The translations under genes were made by a program, and so were the position numbers. A DNA stretch of 64,000 nucleotides, from assembly GCA_958296235.1 (NCBI GenBank), contig OY282457.1:1054501-1118500 (forward strand). The letters are read 5' to 3'. The notes beneath the pieces are model-generated. The model saw only the letters and a program-made list of their open reading frames with translations, was not told the origin of the DNA and did no database searches. The stretch comes from an uncultured Candidatus Binatia bacterium. Lineage in GTDB: Bacteria; Desulfobacterota; Binatia; Bin18. Below are positions 45,341 through 54,035 of the stretch, piece after piece (position 1 is the stretch's first letter; every line of letters starts with the position of its first letter).

Positions 45341-46036
45341 ATGCGTCTTTTTGCCGCCTGGGCAGTCCACGCCTACACGGCCTCCGGTGTCATTGCCGGA
45401 TTTCTCTCACTCCAGGCTATTTTCCTGAGCAAGCCCCGGCAGGCTTTTGTCTGGATGTTAGTCGCAGTACTCATTGATGCGACCGATGGCGTTCTGGCGA
45501 GAGCTGTTCAGGTGAAGCGGATTATACCCTGGTTTGACGGCGCAAAGTTGGACGACATTGTTGATTATTTTACCTACGTCATTGTTCCAGTTGTTTTTCT
45601 CTACCAGTTTCAGCTGCTTCCGGCTTCCGGCACCCTGCTCTTCGTGGCCGCGGCGCTCCTTGCCAGCGCGTATGGTTTTTGTCAGGCAGAGGCCAAAACG
45701 CAAAATTTCTTTTTTACCGGCTTTCCCTCCTACTGGAATATTGTGGCGTTCTATCTCTACGCCGGCGGTACACCCATTTGGCTGAATGGGAGCCTGGTGC
45801 TCCTCTTTGCCATCTGCGTCTTTATCCCTGTTCGCTATATTTACCCGACACGCACCGTTCGCCTGCGCCTCCTGACGAATGTGCTCGGCGCTATTTGGGT
45901 TGGCGTTCTTCTCCTCCTGCTCTCCCAGCTGCCCCAGACCCCCCTCTGGCTCGTCGTTGCCTCCCTCTACTATCCCCTCTACTACACCGCCCTCTCCTTC
46001 TACTTCCACTTCACCACGCTGCCTTCTCCTTCATAA
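45341..46036 (+). CDS. pcs: phosphatidylcholine synthase (Pcs-like CDP-alcohol phosphatidyltransferase)
   Basis: Pcs condenses choline with CDP-diacylglycerol to make phosphatidylcholine. The protein of about 231 residues is highly hydrophobic with several spans. The CDP-alcohol motif is present as DATDGVLAR and GAKLDDIVDY. Characteristic segments WAVHAYTASG, FFFTGFPSYWN and FIPVRYIYP match bacterial Pcs proteins such as that of Sinorhizobium. A GTG four codons earlier (45329), overlapping the end of the VOC gene region, is an alternative start. With psd and pssA in the same window it suggests a membrane with both phosphatidylethanolamine and phosphatidylcholine. Choline would have to be taken up. 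Confidence 0.82.
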   Translation: MRLFAAWAVHAYTASGVIAGFLSLQAIFLSKPRQAFVWMLVAVLIDATDGVLARAVQVKRIIPWFDGAKLDDIVDYFTYVIVPVVFLYQFQLLPASGTLLFVAAALLASAYGFCQAEAKTQNFFFTGFPSYWNIVAFYLYAGGTPIWLNGSLVLLFAICVFIPVRYIYPTRTVRLRLLTNVLGAIWVGVLLLLLSQLPQTPLWLVVASLYYPLYYTALSFYFHFTTLPSPS

Positions 46037-46109
46037 CCTCCCGCTTGGACTTGACAGCCGGAAAATCGTACACATTTTTCTGGTAACGCTCACCACAGGA
46101 GCAGCATGT

Positions 46110-46598
46110 ATGGATACAACAAAAAACCGCGAAGAACAGGCCTCGGCTCTCTTATACAAGGGCGACCAGGCCCAGAGACAGGGCGACCTGGGAGAAGCAA
46201 TGCGTTTCTATCAGGAATCCATCCAACTGCATCCGACCGCAGAAGCGCACACTTCGCTCGGTTGGACGTATAGTTTTCTCCAGCGTTACGAAGACGCCAT
46301 TGAAGAATGCCGCACCGCAATTGCCCTCAACCCTGAGTTTGGCAATCCGTACAACGACATCGGTCTCTATCTCATGAAGATGGGCAAGCTGGACGCCGCC
46401 GTCCCCTGGTTAGAGCACGCGACAGAGGCCGCCCATTATGATACGCCTCATTATCCCTATCTGAACCTGGGCCGGATTGCTCTCGCAAAAGGGGACCTCC
46501 TCCAGGCGGCGCGAGAATTTGGACAGGCGCTCACAGTTGAGCCCCGTTCACTGACGGCTCGCCGAACCCTTGCCGCCCTTTCCGCTCAATTAAACTAA
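46110..46598 (+). CDS. TPR-repeat protein
   Basis: The 162-residue protein has three to four tetratricopeptide repeats, for example LLYKGDQAQRQGDLGEAMRFYQESIQLHP, SFLQRYEDAIEECRTAIALNP, and NLGRIALAKGDLLQAAREFGQAL. It contains no enzymatic domain or signal peptide and probably serves as a protein interaction module. The ATG at 46110 has CAGGAGCAGC upstream. No partner is apparent. Confidence 0.85.
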   Translation: MDTTKNREEQASALLYKGDQAQRQGDLGEAMRFYQESIQLHPTAEAHTSLGWTYSFLQRYEDAIEECRTAIALNPEFGNPYNDIGLYLMKMGKLDAAVPWLEHATEAAHYDTPHYPYLNLGRIALAKGDLLQAAREFGQALTVEPRSLTARRTLAALSAQLN

Positions 46599-46640
46599 AC
46601 GCAGCCATCATTCTCGCCTGACCAAGCTCGCCTGACCGGG

Positions 46641-46662
46641 AGAGTGGTAAAGGGGCCACTCT
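46641..46662. terminator. possible bidirectional hairpin
   Basis: AGAGTGG and CCACTCT form a short stem between the convergent TPR and rhomboid genes. There is no long T run on either side, so termination is uncertain. Confidence 0.35.
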
Positions 46663-46699
46663 TCCGCGTCAAGAGAGCAATGCTTCCCCTCTCGTTCCG

Positions 46700-47446
46700 C
46701 TAACGGAGCAGAGACTTGGGTCGATGCAACATAAATGGCACGATATCGGCAGCGGGTCTGCGACGACGGCTTTCCGGAGAAGACAACAGGAGCGGACCGA
46801 GGATTAGACCCCCAAGAAAGCCACCAATATGGGCTCCCCAGGCAATATGGGTCGATGGGAATAAAGCTGTTTCTCCAAGAGTGTATACCGTGATACCGCC
46901 GACCAGATGAAAGAATATCCAGCCGCCCAGGAAGAGAATCGTCGGAGTTCCCTCAAGCGGCCGGGGAGAGGGATGCCTGGTGGTATCGGGCTCTTGGGCT
47001 GAGAAAAAAAACAGACAATAGACACCGGCGACCGCGGCAATCGCCCCACTCGCGCCGATCATTGGGGTCGAGAAAAATGGAGTCAGCGCCGTCTGGGTTA
47101 AGAGGGCGATAACGTTTCCGCACAGATACAGCGCCACGTACCGAACCGCCCCTAACCGCGCCTCTACTGCGTTCCCGAGAAAGAACAGGCAGAGAAGATT
47201 GCCGACCAGATGAAGCCCATTCCCATGCAGGAAGAGACAGACGAAAAGCGAAGAAGAGGCGGGGAATTGGCCCTGCGTTAGCGCCAGGGAAAATTGCGCG
47301 GGAATCCAGCCATAGGTCGTGAGGAAAGATTGGAATGCCGGGCCGAGGGTGAGCTCGTAGGCAAAACAACACAGCATCGCTCCCATGAGGATATGATTCG
47401 CCCACGGGAAGCATGAGCCTTGACGCTCTTCTTCGAGGTGGTACAT
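46700..47446 (-). CDS. rhomboid-family intramembrane serine protease
   Basis: The 248-residue protein has about six hydrophobic spans. The motif HGNGLHLVGNLLCLFFLGNAVEARLG is the second span and loop region typical of rhomboids. The catalytic Ser lies in GASGAIAAV and the catalytic His in AWGAHIGGFLGGL. Rhomboids cleave substrates within the membrane. The start at 47446 is an ATG. It is convergent with the TPR gene. Confidence 0.93.
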   Translation of the reverse strand: MYHLEEERQGSCFPWANHILMGAMLCCFAYELTLGPAFQSFLTTYGWIPAQFSLALTQGQFPASSSLFVCLFLHGNGLHLVGNLLCLFFLGNAVEARLGAVRYVALYLCGNVIALLTQTALTPFFSTPMIGASGAIAAVAGVYCLFFFSAQEPDTTRHPSPRPLEGTPTILFLGGWIFFHLVGGITVYTLGETALFPSTHIAWGAHIGGFLGGLILGPLLLSSPESRRRRPAADIVPFMLHRPKSLLR

Positions 47447-47588
47447 GCTCCTGATCCTGGCTCAGGTTTTCTCTCACCAGCGTATTCCACCACATCCTCC
47501 AACACTTCCATCCCCTCGTCCAAACACGGTGAAGTCGGCTTGCTCTATAGCACCTTCAACACAGCTATGATAGGGGGAGAAAAATACC

Positions 47589-47924
47589 ATGCCGATCTAC
47601 GAGTACTACTGTCGGGCGTGCGGCAGGCAGCAAAGTCTCCTTTTTATGAAGATGGGAGATGTCCAGAAATCTCCTCAGTGTCAATACTGCAAGCGCCGCC
47701 GCCTCACCCGAATCCTCTCTCGTTTTGCCTATCATCAGGGTGAAGAAGCTCGACTCAAGAATCTGGACACCAATGCCCCGAGAGACGAGACATTCTACCG
47801 CGACAACCGCAACGTTGGCCTGTGGGCAAAGAAGCGAGCGAGAGAGATGGGCGTTGAGCTCGGCTCCCAGTTCGATGAGACGGTAGAAAAGGCCCGAAGT
47901 GGTAAAATTCTCGATGATGGCTAG
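47589..47924 (+). CDS. FmdB-family zinc ribbon protein
   Basis: The 111-residue protein has an N-terminal zinc ribbon, IYEYYCRACGRQQS followed by PQCQYCKRRRLTRI, giving two C-x2-C pairs. This is the FmdB family, which regulates or assists metabolic genes by an unknown mechanism. The C-terminal half (about residues 50-111) is helical and charged, without a known fold. The gene probably begins an operon with the PGPGW and GST genes. Confidence 0.85.
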   Translation: MPIYEYYCRACGRQQSLLFMKMGDVQKSPQCQYCKRRRLTRILSRFAYHQGEEARLKNLDTNAPRDETFYRDNRNVGLWAKKRAREMGVELGSQFDETVEKARSGKILDDG

Positions 47925-47961
47925 CCCGTCTCGACCTTCTTGATTGTGAGGCTGACCAAAC

Positions 47962-48237
47962 ATGCTTCGTGCGGCGCGCGATCAGTTCTGGCGGATTTGC
48001 CGGATCGTTGGGGGGGTTATTCTCCTGCTTGTGGGCCTCTTCCTCAGCCTGCCCGGTATTCCTGGTCCGGGCATTGTCTTGATCTTTGTCAGCTTTGGGA
48101 TTCTGAGTCGAGATTTCAAGTGGGCGAAACGCTGGCATCTGCGCCTTAAAGACACGGCCCACAGGATCATCAACCGTCGAAAAACGGCCACACACCGAAA
48201 GCAAACAGCAGCCGGACAAGAGAGCAGCCATGATTAA
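47962..48237 (+). CDS. PGPGW-type small transmembrane protein
   Basis: The 91-residue protein has two spans around GGVILLLVGLFLSLPGIPGPGIVLIFVSFGIL, which matches the PGPGW family (here Ile replaces the Trp). A positively charged tail of about 40 residues follows. Family function is unknown. Its stop codon overlaps the following GST gene by 8 bases, so the two are coupled. Confidence 0.75.
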   Translation: MLRAARDQFWRICRIVGGVILLLVGLFLSLPGIPGPGIVLIFVSFGILSRDFKWAKRWHLRLKDTAHRIINRRKTATHRKQTAAGQESSHD

Positions 48238-48838
48238 ACTCTACGACTTTTCCCTGTCTCCCCGTGCGCGCAAGGTGCGGATCACCCTTGCAGCAAAGGG
48301 GCTGGCGTATGAAAAGGTGCCGATTGACATCACCAAAGGCGAGCAGAAAACGCCTGAATATCTGGCAATTAATCCCTATGGGAAAGTCCCGGCACTCCAG
48401 GACGATGGGACAACAGTCTATGAGTCCACCATTATTATGGAGTATTTGAACGAGGCGTATCCAACCCCGCCGTTGCTCCCGGACGATAAAGGCCAACGCG
48501 CCCGGGCCCGCGTCCTCATGCATTATGCCGATAATCCGTATGAGCGCGCCGTCGCAACCCTTGCCGCGGAGCTGCTGCTCAAGCCCATGCAGGGCGGGGC
48601 GACTGACCATAAGGTTGTCTCGCAAGCGACTACGGCTCTGAACCTGTGCTTCGATCACCTCACCAACGAGCTGGGCGACAATGACTTTCTGGTCGACTCG
48701 ACGTTGACCCTGGCAGATATTCCGTATGTGTCGTGGGCACTCCTGTTTCCCAGGCTGAATGTCGATATTCCGCATCCCAGGCTTGAGGCGTGGATTAACC
48801 GACTCAAGGAGCAGCCGAGCGTACAGGCAGCGGGCTAG
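48230..48838 (+). CDS. glutathione S-transferase family protein
   Basis: The 202-residue protein has an N-terminal thioredoxin-like domain (residues 1-78: MIKLYDFSLSPRARKVRITLAAKG, PYGKVPALQDDG with the cis-Pro, and YESTIIMEYLNE with the Glu-Ser that binds the glutathione gamma-glutamyl part) and a helical C-terminal domain. The catalytic residue may be Ser10 (SPRARK). The substrate is unknown. It overlaps the PGPGW gene and precedes ribE. Confidence 0.9.
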   Translation: MIKLYDFSLSPRARKVRITLAAKGLAYEKVPIDITKGEQKTPEYLAINPYGKVPALQDDGTTVYESTIIMEYLNEAYPTPPLLPDDKGQRARARVLMHYADNPYERAVATLAAELLLKPMQGGATDHKVVSQATTALNLCFDHLTNELGDNDFLVDSTLTLADIPYVSWALLFPRLNVDIPHPRLEAWINRLKEQPSVQAAG

Positions 48839-48893
48839 GACCGGGGTAGGGCCAGACGCAACGCTTCGGCATTCCCACTCTCTCCGAGGTATT

Positions 48894-49568
48894 ATGTTTA
48901 GCGGTATTATTGAAACAACCGGGACGATTACGAAAATCGACACTCTTGCCGAAGGGGCGCGCCTCAGGCTGCGAACCAGTATTCCCATACAGGAAATCAG
49001 TCTGGGTGAGAGTATTTGTACAAATGGGGCCTGCCTGACAGTGACCGCCATTGAGGCAGATCAACTCGACTTTGACGTTTCAGCCGAGTCTCTGCGACGC
49101 ACGACTCTAGGAGAGCTCCAAGTTGGCGCGAGTGTGAATCTGGAACGCTCGCTCCGACTTGAGGACCGGCTGTCCGGCCATCTCGTCTGGGGTCATGTTG
49201 ACGGAATTGGACACGTCACAGCCATTCGGCCGGAAGGCGATTCGTTTCTGTACACCTTTGCCATCCCAGCCGAACTCAGTCGCTACCTGGTTGAGAAAGG
49301 TTCGGTCGCAGTTGACGGTATTAGTCTGACGGTCTTCGATTGTCAGGCCACGGCATTTACCTGTGCCATTATTCCCCACACCCACGCCGTTACCACGCTG
49401 CATCAGCGTCAGCCCGGCGACCGGGTCAATATCGAAGGTGATATGCAGGGGAAATATATTGAGAAGTTCGTACAAGACGTGGTCGAGGGAATGCTGGCCT
49501 CACCACTCCAAGCGCTTCGGGACGAGGTGGCCGCCCTGCGCAAGCAGATCGAGCAAAAAGACGGCTGA
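48894..49568 (+). CDS. ribE: riboflavin synthase alpha chain
   Basis: Riboflavin synthase converts two molecules of dimethyl-ribityllumazine into riboflavin. The 224-residue protein starts MFSGIIETTGTI and has two lumazine-binding barrels. Matching segments are VNLERSLRLEDRLSGHLVWGHVDGIG in the first half and YLVEKGSVAVDGISLTV, GDRVNIEGD in the second. The ATG at 48894 has GAGGTATT upstream. The other rib genes are not nearby. Confidence 0.95.
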   Translation: MFSGIIETTGTITKIDTLAEGARLRLRTSIPIQEISLGESICTNGACLTVTAIEADQLDFDVSAESLRRTTLGELQVGASVNLERSLRLEDRLSGHLVWGHVDGIGHVTAIRPEGDSFLYTFAIPAELSRYLVEKGSVAVDGISLTVFDCQATAFTCAIIPHTHAVTTLHQRQPGDRVNIEGDMQGKYIEKFVQDVVEGMLASPLQALRDEVAALRKQIEQKDG

Positions 49569-49699
49569 GGATACTGTCTTTTCTTCGACGGCATTTTCGC
49601 CTCCCCCGCTCTGCCTGAGCCAGGGAGAGATTCCCATTCAGATTGCCCACGCCCTCCGCCTCGGATAAGAAGACCGCTCAGGCATCAGAGGGGGAATCT

Positions 49700-51865
49700 A
49701 TGGCCGATACCACTGTCCGCGCCGTTATCCAGCAGGCAAAAGAGCAACAGCGCTTGGTACTGACCGAAAGAGAGGCAAAGGCGCTGGTCCAATCGGCCGG
49801 CATCGCTACCGTCCGAACGGAACTGGCCCGAACCGCCGAGGAGGCCATAACGCTCGCTCAGGGTATGGATTTCCCGGTTGCGCTCAAGATCAGTTCAGCC
49901 GACATCGCGCATAAGAGCGACATCGGAGGCGTACACCTCAATCTCGCCACGGAAGCCGCGGTTCGCCGCGCGTTTGATGACATCATGACCGCCGGCCGCA
50001 CGACACAGCCGGCCGCAGGCATCGAGGGCGTCTCGGTTCAACCTATGGCCCGACCAGGGGTTGAAGTCATTATCGGCCTGACATCCGATCCGCAGTTCGG
50101 CCCGCTCATCATGTTTGGCTTGGGTGGGGTGCATGTCGAGGCGCTTAAAGATGTGACGTTCGGTGTGGCTCCGCTCCGCCCGCAGGACGCCGCGCGCATG
50201 ATCCGGGAAATCAGCGGATTTCCATTGCTCACCGGCCATCGCGGTCAAGCCGCGGTTGACCTGTCCGCTCTGGAAGAGGCCCTCCTCTCGCTGTCGGCCT
50301 TAGCCGAGGCTCAACCGGATATCCAGGAAATCGACCTCAACCCTGTTTTTGCCTACGCAGACGGCTGTCTTGCCGTTGATGCCCACATCGTCCTCCACGC
50401 TGAGGGACCCCGCCCCCTCTCCCGCCCGCTGTCGGACAAGACCCGGGCAGCCTTGGCGCGCACATTTCATCCGCGGACGGTTGCCGTGGTCGGCGATAAA
50501 CGCGCGATGAATTATCTGTGGTTGCGGAGCCAGAGTACCTTCGAGGGTCAGGTCTATTCCGTCCAGATTGATGAGCAAGAAATCCAGGGCATTACGGATT
50601 TGGGGGTTCCCAACTACCCAAGCCTGGAGGCGATTCCAGAAGACATAGACTATGTTATCACCGCGGTGCCCCGCCAGGTTGCGCCCTCTATTGTTGCGGC
50701 GTGTGTCACGAAAAAGGTCGCTGGGGTGATGCTCTTCACCTCAGGCTTCTCCGAAGTCCACGACGAAGAGGGCCAGGACTTGGAACAGCGACTGACCCAA
50801 ACCGCCCAAGAGGCCGGACTCGCCCTTATCGGTCCGAACTGTATGGGCATCTACCATCCTAAAATCGGCCTCCGCAATTACCCCGACCTGCCGGCTGGAG
50901 AACCGGGATCAATCGGTTTTATCGGCCAGAGCGGGACCCATACGATCACCTTTAGTATGGCCGCCGCCAGTCATGGACTGCGTATAAGTAAAGCGGTCAG
51001 CTTTGGGAATGCGGCGGTCCTTGATGCCAGTGACTATCTCGACTATCTCGCTCACGACGACGAAACGGAAATTATCGGTCTCTACCTTGAGGGAGTCCGA
51101 GAAGGGCGACGCTTCTTTGCCTTGCTGCGCGAGGTCACGCCTCACAAACCGGTTGTTATCTGGAAGGGCGGGCAGACCGAGGCCGGCCAGCGGGCCACCT
51201 CGTCACACACCGGCTCACTCGCCGTTCCAGCTGCCGTATGGGCGTCTCTGGTCCGTCAGGCCGGCGCCGTCTCCGTGAGCAGTTTTGATGAGCTACTTGA
51301 TGTCATCAAGCTATTGCGGTTCACCAGGCCGGCAACCGGAGACGGAGTGGGGCTGATTGCCATGACGGGAGGCCCATCGGTCAGTATGACCGATGCCTTT
51401 GCCGCTGCCGGTCTGCGGGTTCCCCCGCTCAGTGCGACCTCTTACGAAGAACTGTCTTCGTTCTTTAACGTCATTGGCGGCAGCTTTCGCAATCCGCTCG
51501 ATTCCGGTCATACGATTGGGATGGGCCAGATGACGGATACCCTGGACCGCCTGCTCTCCATCCTTGACCGTGACCCGCATATTGATGCGATTGTCATGGA
51601 TACGGGGGCCGGCCTGGTGGCCGGGCAGTGGGAAGCCCGACCGCAAACCCTGACAGCCCTGCTCGATACCCTGAGTCGCTTTGCCGCCCGTTCAGCCAAG
51701 CCCTTTTTTGTTGTGCTGCAACCGTTTGCCCATGAGGCGAGCCTGCTCCACGCCCGGGCCCAGTTTCATCAACGCGGCCTCGCAACCGTGGCCACCCATG
51801 AGCGGGCGGCGGCGGCCCTCCGTCTTGTGACGGACTATCATCGCAGCCACTCCGCTTCCCCGTGA
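49700..51865 (+). CDS. NDP-forming acyl-CoA synthetase (permuted ACD)
   Basis: The 721-residue protein is an ADP-forming acyl-CoA synthetase. An ATP-grasp-type domain comes first (about residues 18-230: KALVQSAGIATVRTELARTAEEA, FPVALKISSADIAHKSDIGGVHL, and EIDLNPVFAYADG). Then come the CoA-binding domain (TVAVVGDKRAMNYLW, IGPNCMGIYHP) and the ligase part. The phosphohistidine is expected at the His of TSSHTGSLAVP. This beta-then-alpha order is the reverse of the more usual fused form. Such enzymes make acyl-CoA from organic acids or run in the ATP-forming direction. GAGGGGG precedes the ATG at 49700. The substrate is unknown. Confidence 0.88.
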   Translation: MADTTVRAVIQQAKEQQRLVLTEREAKALVQSAGIATVRTELARTAEEAITLAQGMDFPVALKISSADIAHKSDIGGVHLNLATEAAVRRAFDDIMTAGRTTQPAAGIEGVSVQPMARPGVEVIIGLTSDPQFGPLIMFGLGGVHVEALKDVTFGVAPLRPQDAARMIREISGFPLLTGHRGQAAVDLSALEEALLSLSALAEAQPDIQEIDLNPVFAYADGCLAVDAHIVLHAEGPRPLSRPLSDKTRAALARTFHPRTVAVVGDKRAMNYLWLRSQSTFEGQVYSVQIDEQEIQGITDLGVPNYPSLEAIPEDIDYVITAVPRQVAPSIVAACVTKKVAGVMLFTSGFSEVHDEEGQDLEQRLTQTAQEAGLALIGPNCMGIYHPKIGLRNYPDLPAGEPGSIGFIGQSGTHTITFSMAAASHGLRISKAVSFGNAAVLDASDYLDYLAHDDETEIIGLYLEGVREGRRFFALLREVTPHKPVVIWKGGQTEAGQRATSSHTGSLAVPAAVWASLVRQAGAVSVSSFDELLDVIKLLRFTRPATGDGVGLIAMTGGPSVSMTDAFAAAGLRVPPLSATSYEELSSFFNVIGGSFRNPLDSGHTIGMGQMTDTLDRLLSILDRDPHIDAIVMDTGAGLVAGQWEARPQTLTALLDTLSRFAARSAKPFFVVLQPFAHEASLLHARAQFHQRGLATVATHERAAAALRLVTDYHRSHSASP

Positions 51866-52076
51866 GAGCGTCTTCCTCTCTCGCCCCGGACCGCTCGTTC
51901 CGGGTCAGATGGCGGCTCCGCCCAATGCTCCGCACTGACTGCCGGACAGGGGCGCGGCCTCACCCGTGTCTGTAATTGACCTGCCTGAAATGATGCGATA
52001 GCACTGTGGGGCTCGCGGGGCGGGTCTGTTCTTGCCGGCTGCCCGTCCGTGTTGGCTATGATGCAAGGAGGAGACG

Positions 52077-52430
52077 ATGACATACATCATCACGAGACTA
52101 TGCCGAGACTGCGTCGACACAGGCTGCGTGGCCGTTTGTCCGGTTGACTGTATCTATAAATACACCGGCGATGATGCCGAAAAATACCCGAACCAGCTCT
52201 ATATCCATCCAGACGAATGTATTGACTGTGGGGCGTGTGAGCCCGAATGTCCCTGGCAGGCCATTTTTGAGGAGGTCGCCGTACCCGACGTGTTTGAATC
52301 CGATACTCCGCTCAACTACGCGATGGTTGACGACGAAGCCGATTTTGAGGTCGCCGGGCATGAGAAGATAGACCATCCCAGCGCGGATGAGATTGCAGCG
52401 AACAAGCAGAAGTGGGGCTGGGACGGCTGA
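52077..52430 (+). CDS. seven-iron-type ferredoxin
   Basis: The 117-residue protein has two cluster-binding sites. The N-terminal one is [17 protein letters not shown], with the C-x7-C spacing of a [3Fe-4S] site, and the second is [16 protein letters not shown], a classic [4Fe-4S] motif. A C-terminal extension of about 50 residues ends in [14 protein letters not shown]. It is a soluble low-potential electron carrier for reductases or oxygenases. GGAGGAGAC precedes the ATG. A bidirectional terminator follows. Confidence 0.93.
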   Translation: MTYIITRLCRDCVDTGCVAVCPVDCIYKYTGDDAEKYPNQLYIHPDECIDCGACEPECPWQAIFEEVAVPDVFESDTPLNYAMVDDEADFEVAGHEKIDHPSADEIAANKQKWGWDG

Positions 52431-52460
52431 CCCCCGAGAAGACATCGACGAGAAAAAACA

Positions 52461-52493
52461 CGAGAGGGCAGCTTCCAGAGCTGCCCTCTTTTA
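52461..52493. terminator. bidirectional rho-independent terminator
   Basis: AGAGGGCAGCT and AGCTGCCCTCT form a strong stem, flanked by T residues on the right and by A residues on the left. It can terminate both the ferredoxin gene (plus) and the convergent isomerase gene (minus). Confidence 0.88.
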
Positions 52494-52516
52494 CATATCC
52501 TTTTCGCCCAGCTCGG

Positions 52517-53128
52517 CTACGCCCTGCGTTTTAATTCTTCCTCAACCAGGACCAGCCGGTCATTCCCGAAAAACATGGAGTCGCCGTTGACATAGATCGT
52601 CGGCGTCCCAAAGCCGCCACGTTCGATTACCGCGTCCGTGTTGGCTCGAATCCGATCTTTATAATCCTGACGTGCGATCTTGTCGAAGTATTCCTCTCCA
52701 TCAAGGCCAACTGTCTCAACGATTTTTCGCAACACCTCATCCTGACTGATGTCTTGATCCTCGCCCCAGTAGGTTTCAAACACCCGATAGCTATAGGGCA
52801 GAAACGTGCCGGGATGTTCGAGCGCGACGAGTGCGCCACGCAGCGCTTTGACCGAATTCACCGGAAAAACGGAGGGGGGCATGATAATTTTCAGGCCATA
52901 GTAGCGCGCCCAGTCACTCATGTCTTTTGCCGTATAGCGCTGCTTGGCTGGCACCCCCTTTTCTCGGAATTCATACACCGAAGGATTGACCGTATTGAAC
53001 ACCCCACCCACCAGAAACGGACGCCACTGAAGATCCGCGTTGTATTTGCGGCACAGTCCCTCAATCTTCGTGAACGCCAGATAGGTCCACGGGCTGGAGT
53101 AATCGTAAAAAAATTCTACTGTAGCCAT
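52517..53128 (-). CDS. DsbA-like/2-hydroxychromene-2-carboxylate isomerase family protein
   Basis: The 203-residue protein has the thioredoxin-like fold with an inserted helical domain. The start VEFFYDYSSPWTYLAF has Ser in the position of the DsbA nucleophile Cys, as in the HCCA isomerases, which use glutathione. The C-terminal RGGFGTPTIYVNGD contains the cis-Pro. Members isomerise aromatic ring-fission products or act as glutathione transferases. The ATG at 53128 has AGGGAGGG upstream. A role in aromatic compound degradation is plausible but not shown. Confidence 0.85.
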   Translation of the reverse strand: MATVEFFYDYSSPWTYLAFTKIEGLCRKYNADLQWRPFLVGGVFNTVNPSVYEFREKGVPAKQRYTAKDMSDWARYYGLKIIMPPSVFPVNSVKALRGALVALEHPGTFLPYSYRVFETYWGEDQDISQDEVLRKIVETVGLDGEEYFDKIARQDYKDRIRANTDAVIERGGFGTPTIYVNGDSMFFGNDRLVLVEEELKRRA

Positions 53129-53151
53129 AGCACCCTCCCTGGGTCGCAACG

Positions 53152-53901
53152 TTAAGACAACAGAAATTCGGCGAGCAACTCGTTAAACGCATCAGCATAA
53201 AAGAGATGAATATTATGTCTGCCATCTGGAAACACGTGTAAGCGTGCTCCGGCTATCCCCTGCTGTAAGAAATACGCATGAAAGGGCGGCACCAAGGGAT
53301 CTTTGCCCCCATGTATCAGAAATGTAGGGCAGGTAATCTGCGCCAAGCGCTCCCGACATAAATCGCCGCCCGCTTTCAACAGCCTCTGCTGGGCGTCACA
53401 CCAGCGTGTCCACAGCTCTTGAAATTCATCGCCATACATCGCCTGCATCGGCGCGGCCGTGCGTGGGGACCAATCCGCCACGCGGCGCGTTTTCTCGTAG
53501 GCATCAATATCCTCCGGGGAAACATAGGCATTCCCGCCCCAGAGCGCCAGCTTGGTTATCCGCTGCGGATGGGCCAGGGTCAGCAATAAACTTGTAATCG
53601 CGCCGTCGCTCCAGCCACCGACAGCATAGGTCGAGCAGCCGAGCGTCTCCATCAGCGCCACGAAATCGTGCGCGTCTTGTTGATAAAAGTCCGACGGAAA
53701 CTCGCGCGCGGGCGGACGGGATTTGCCATAGCCGCGCGGGTCAGGCGCAATCACTCGGATTCCGCGCTGGGGGAGCGCTTCCAGTTGTGGAGCGAAATCC
53801 GACTGTCCGGTTCCCAACGCGCCGGGCAATAAGAGGAAAGGCAACCCGTTCCCAAGGTCTTCATAATGGAGTCTGACTCCGCGTATGTCTGCGTATGGCA
53901 T
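53152..53901 (-). CDS. alpha/beta hydrolase (BPHL/valacyclovir hydrolase-like)
   Basis: The 249-residue protein has the alpha/beta hydrolase fold: VRLHYEDLGNGLPFLLLPGAL with the oxyanion loop, GGWSDGAITSLLL with the nucleophile Ser, LIHGGKDPLVP with the catalytic Asp, and FPDGRHNIHLFYADAF with the catalytic His. The WSDGA motif is that of biphenyl hydrolase-like proteins. They hydrolyse esters of amino acids or similar small compounds. The ATG at 53901 has GGAGGACGC upstream. It is 23 bases upstream of the isomerase gene on the same strand. Confidence 0.88.
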   Translation of the reverse strand: MPYADIRGVRLHYEDLGNGLPFLLLPGALGTGQSDFAPQLEALPQRGIRVIAPDPRGYGKSRPPAREFPSDFYQQDAHDFVALMETLGCSTYAVGGWSDGAITSLLLTLAHPQRITKLALWGGNAYVSPEDIDAYEKTRRVADWSPRTAAPMQAMYGDEFQELWTRWCDAQQRLLKAGGDLCRERLAQITCPTFLIHGGKDPLVPPFHAYFLQQGIAGARLHVFPDGRHNIHLFYADAFNELLAEFLLS

Positions 53902-54035
53902 GCGTCCTCCGCACAGTGACGTTGCCCGCTGTGATACCACGCCCGCCAGCAAGAGAGAAGCTGGCCTTACCCTTGCAGCCGCCCCCTATCTCTGACAAAA
54001 CAACGCAGTGATATTCTCCGCAAGACAGGGGACGT

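Noticed and set aside
45458-46009. 183-codon minus-strand frame opposite pcs
   Set aside because: The frame is a shadow of the CDP-alcohol phosphotransferase gene; the composition is strongly biased (Glu, Gly, Lys).
48839-48893. FMN riboswitch upstream of ribE
   Set aside because: Only 55 bases separate ribE from the GST gene, too short for the riboswitch, and the conserved stems are not present.
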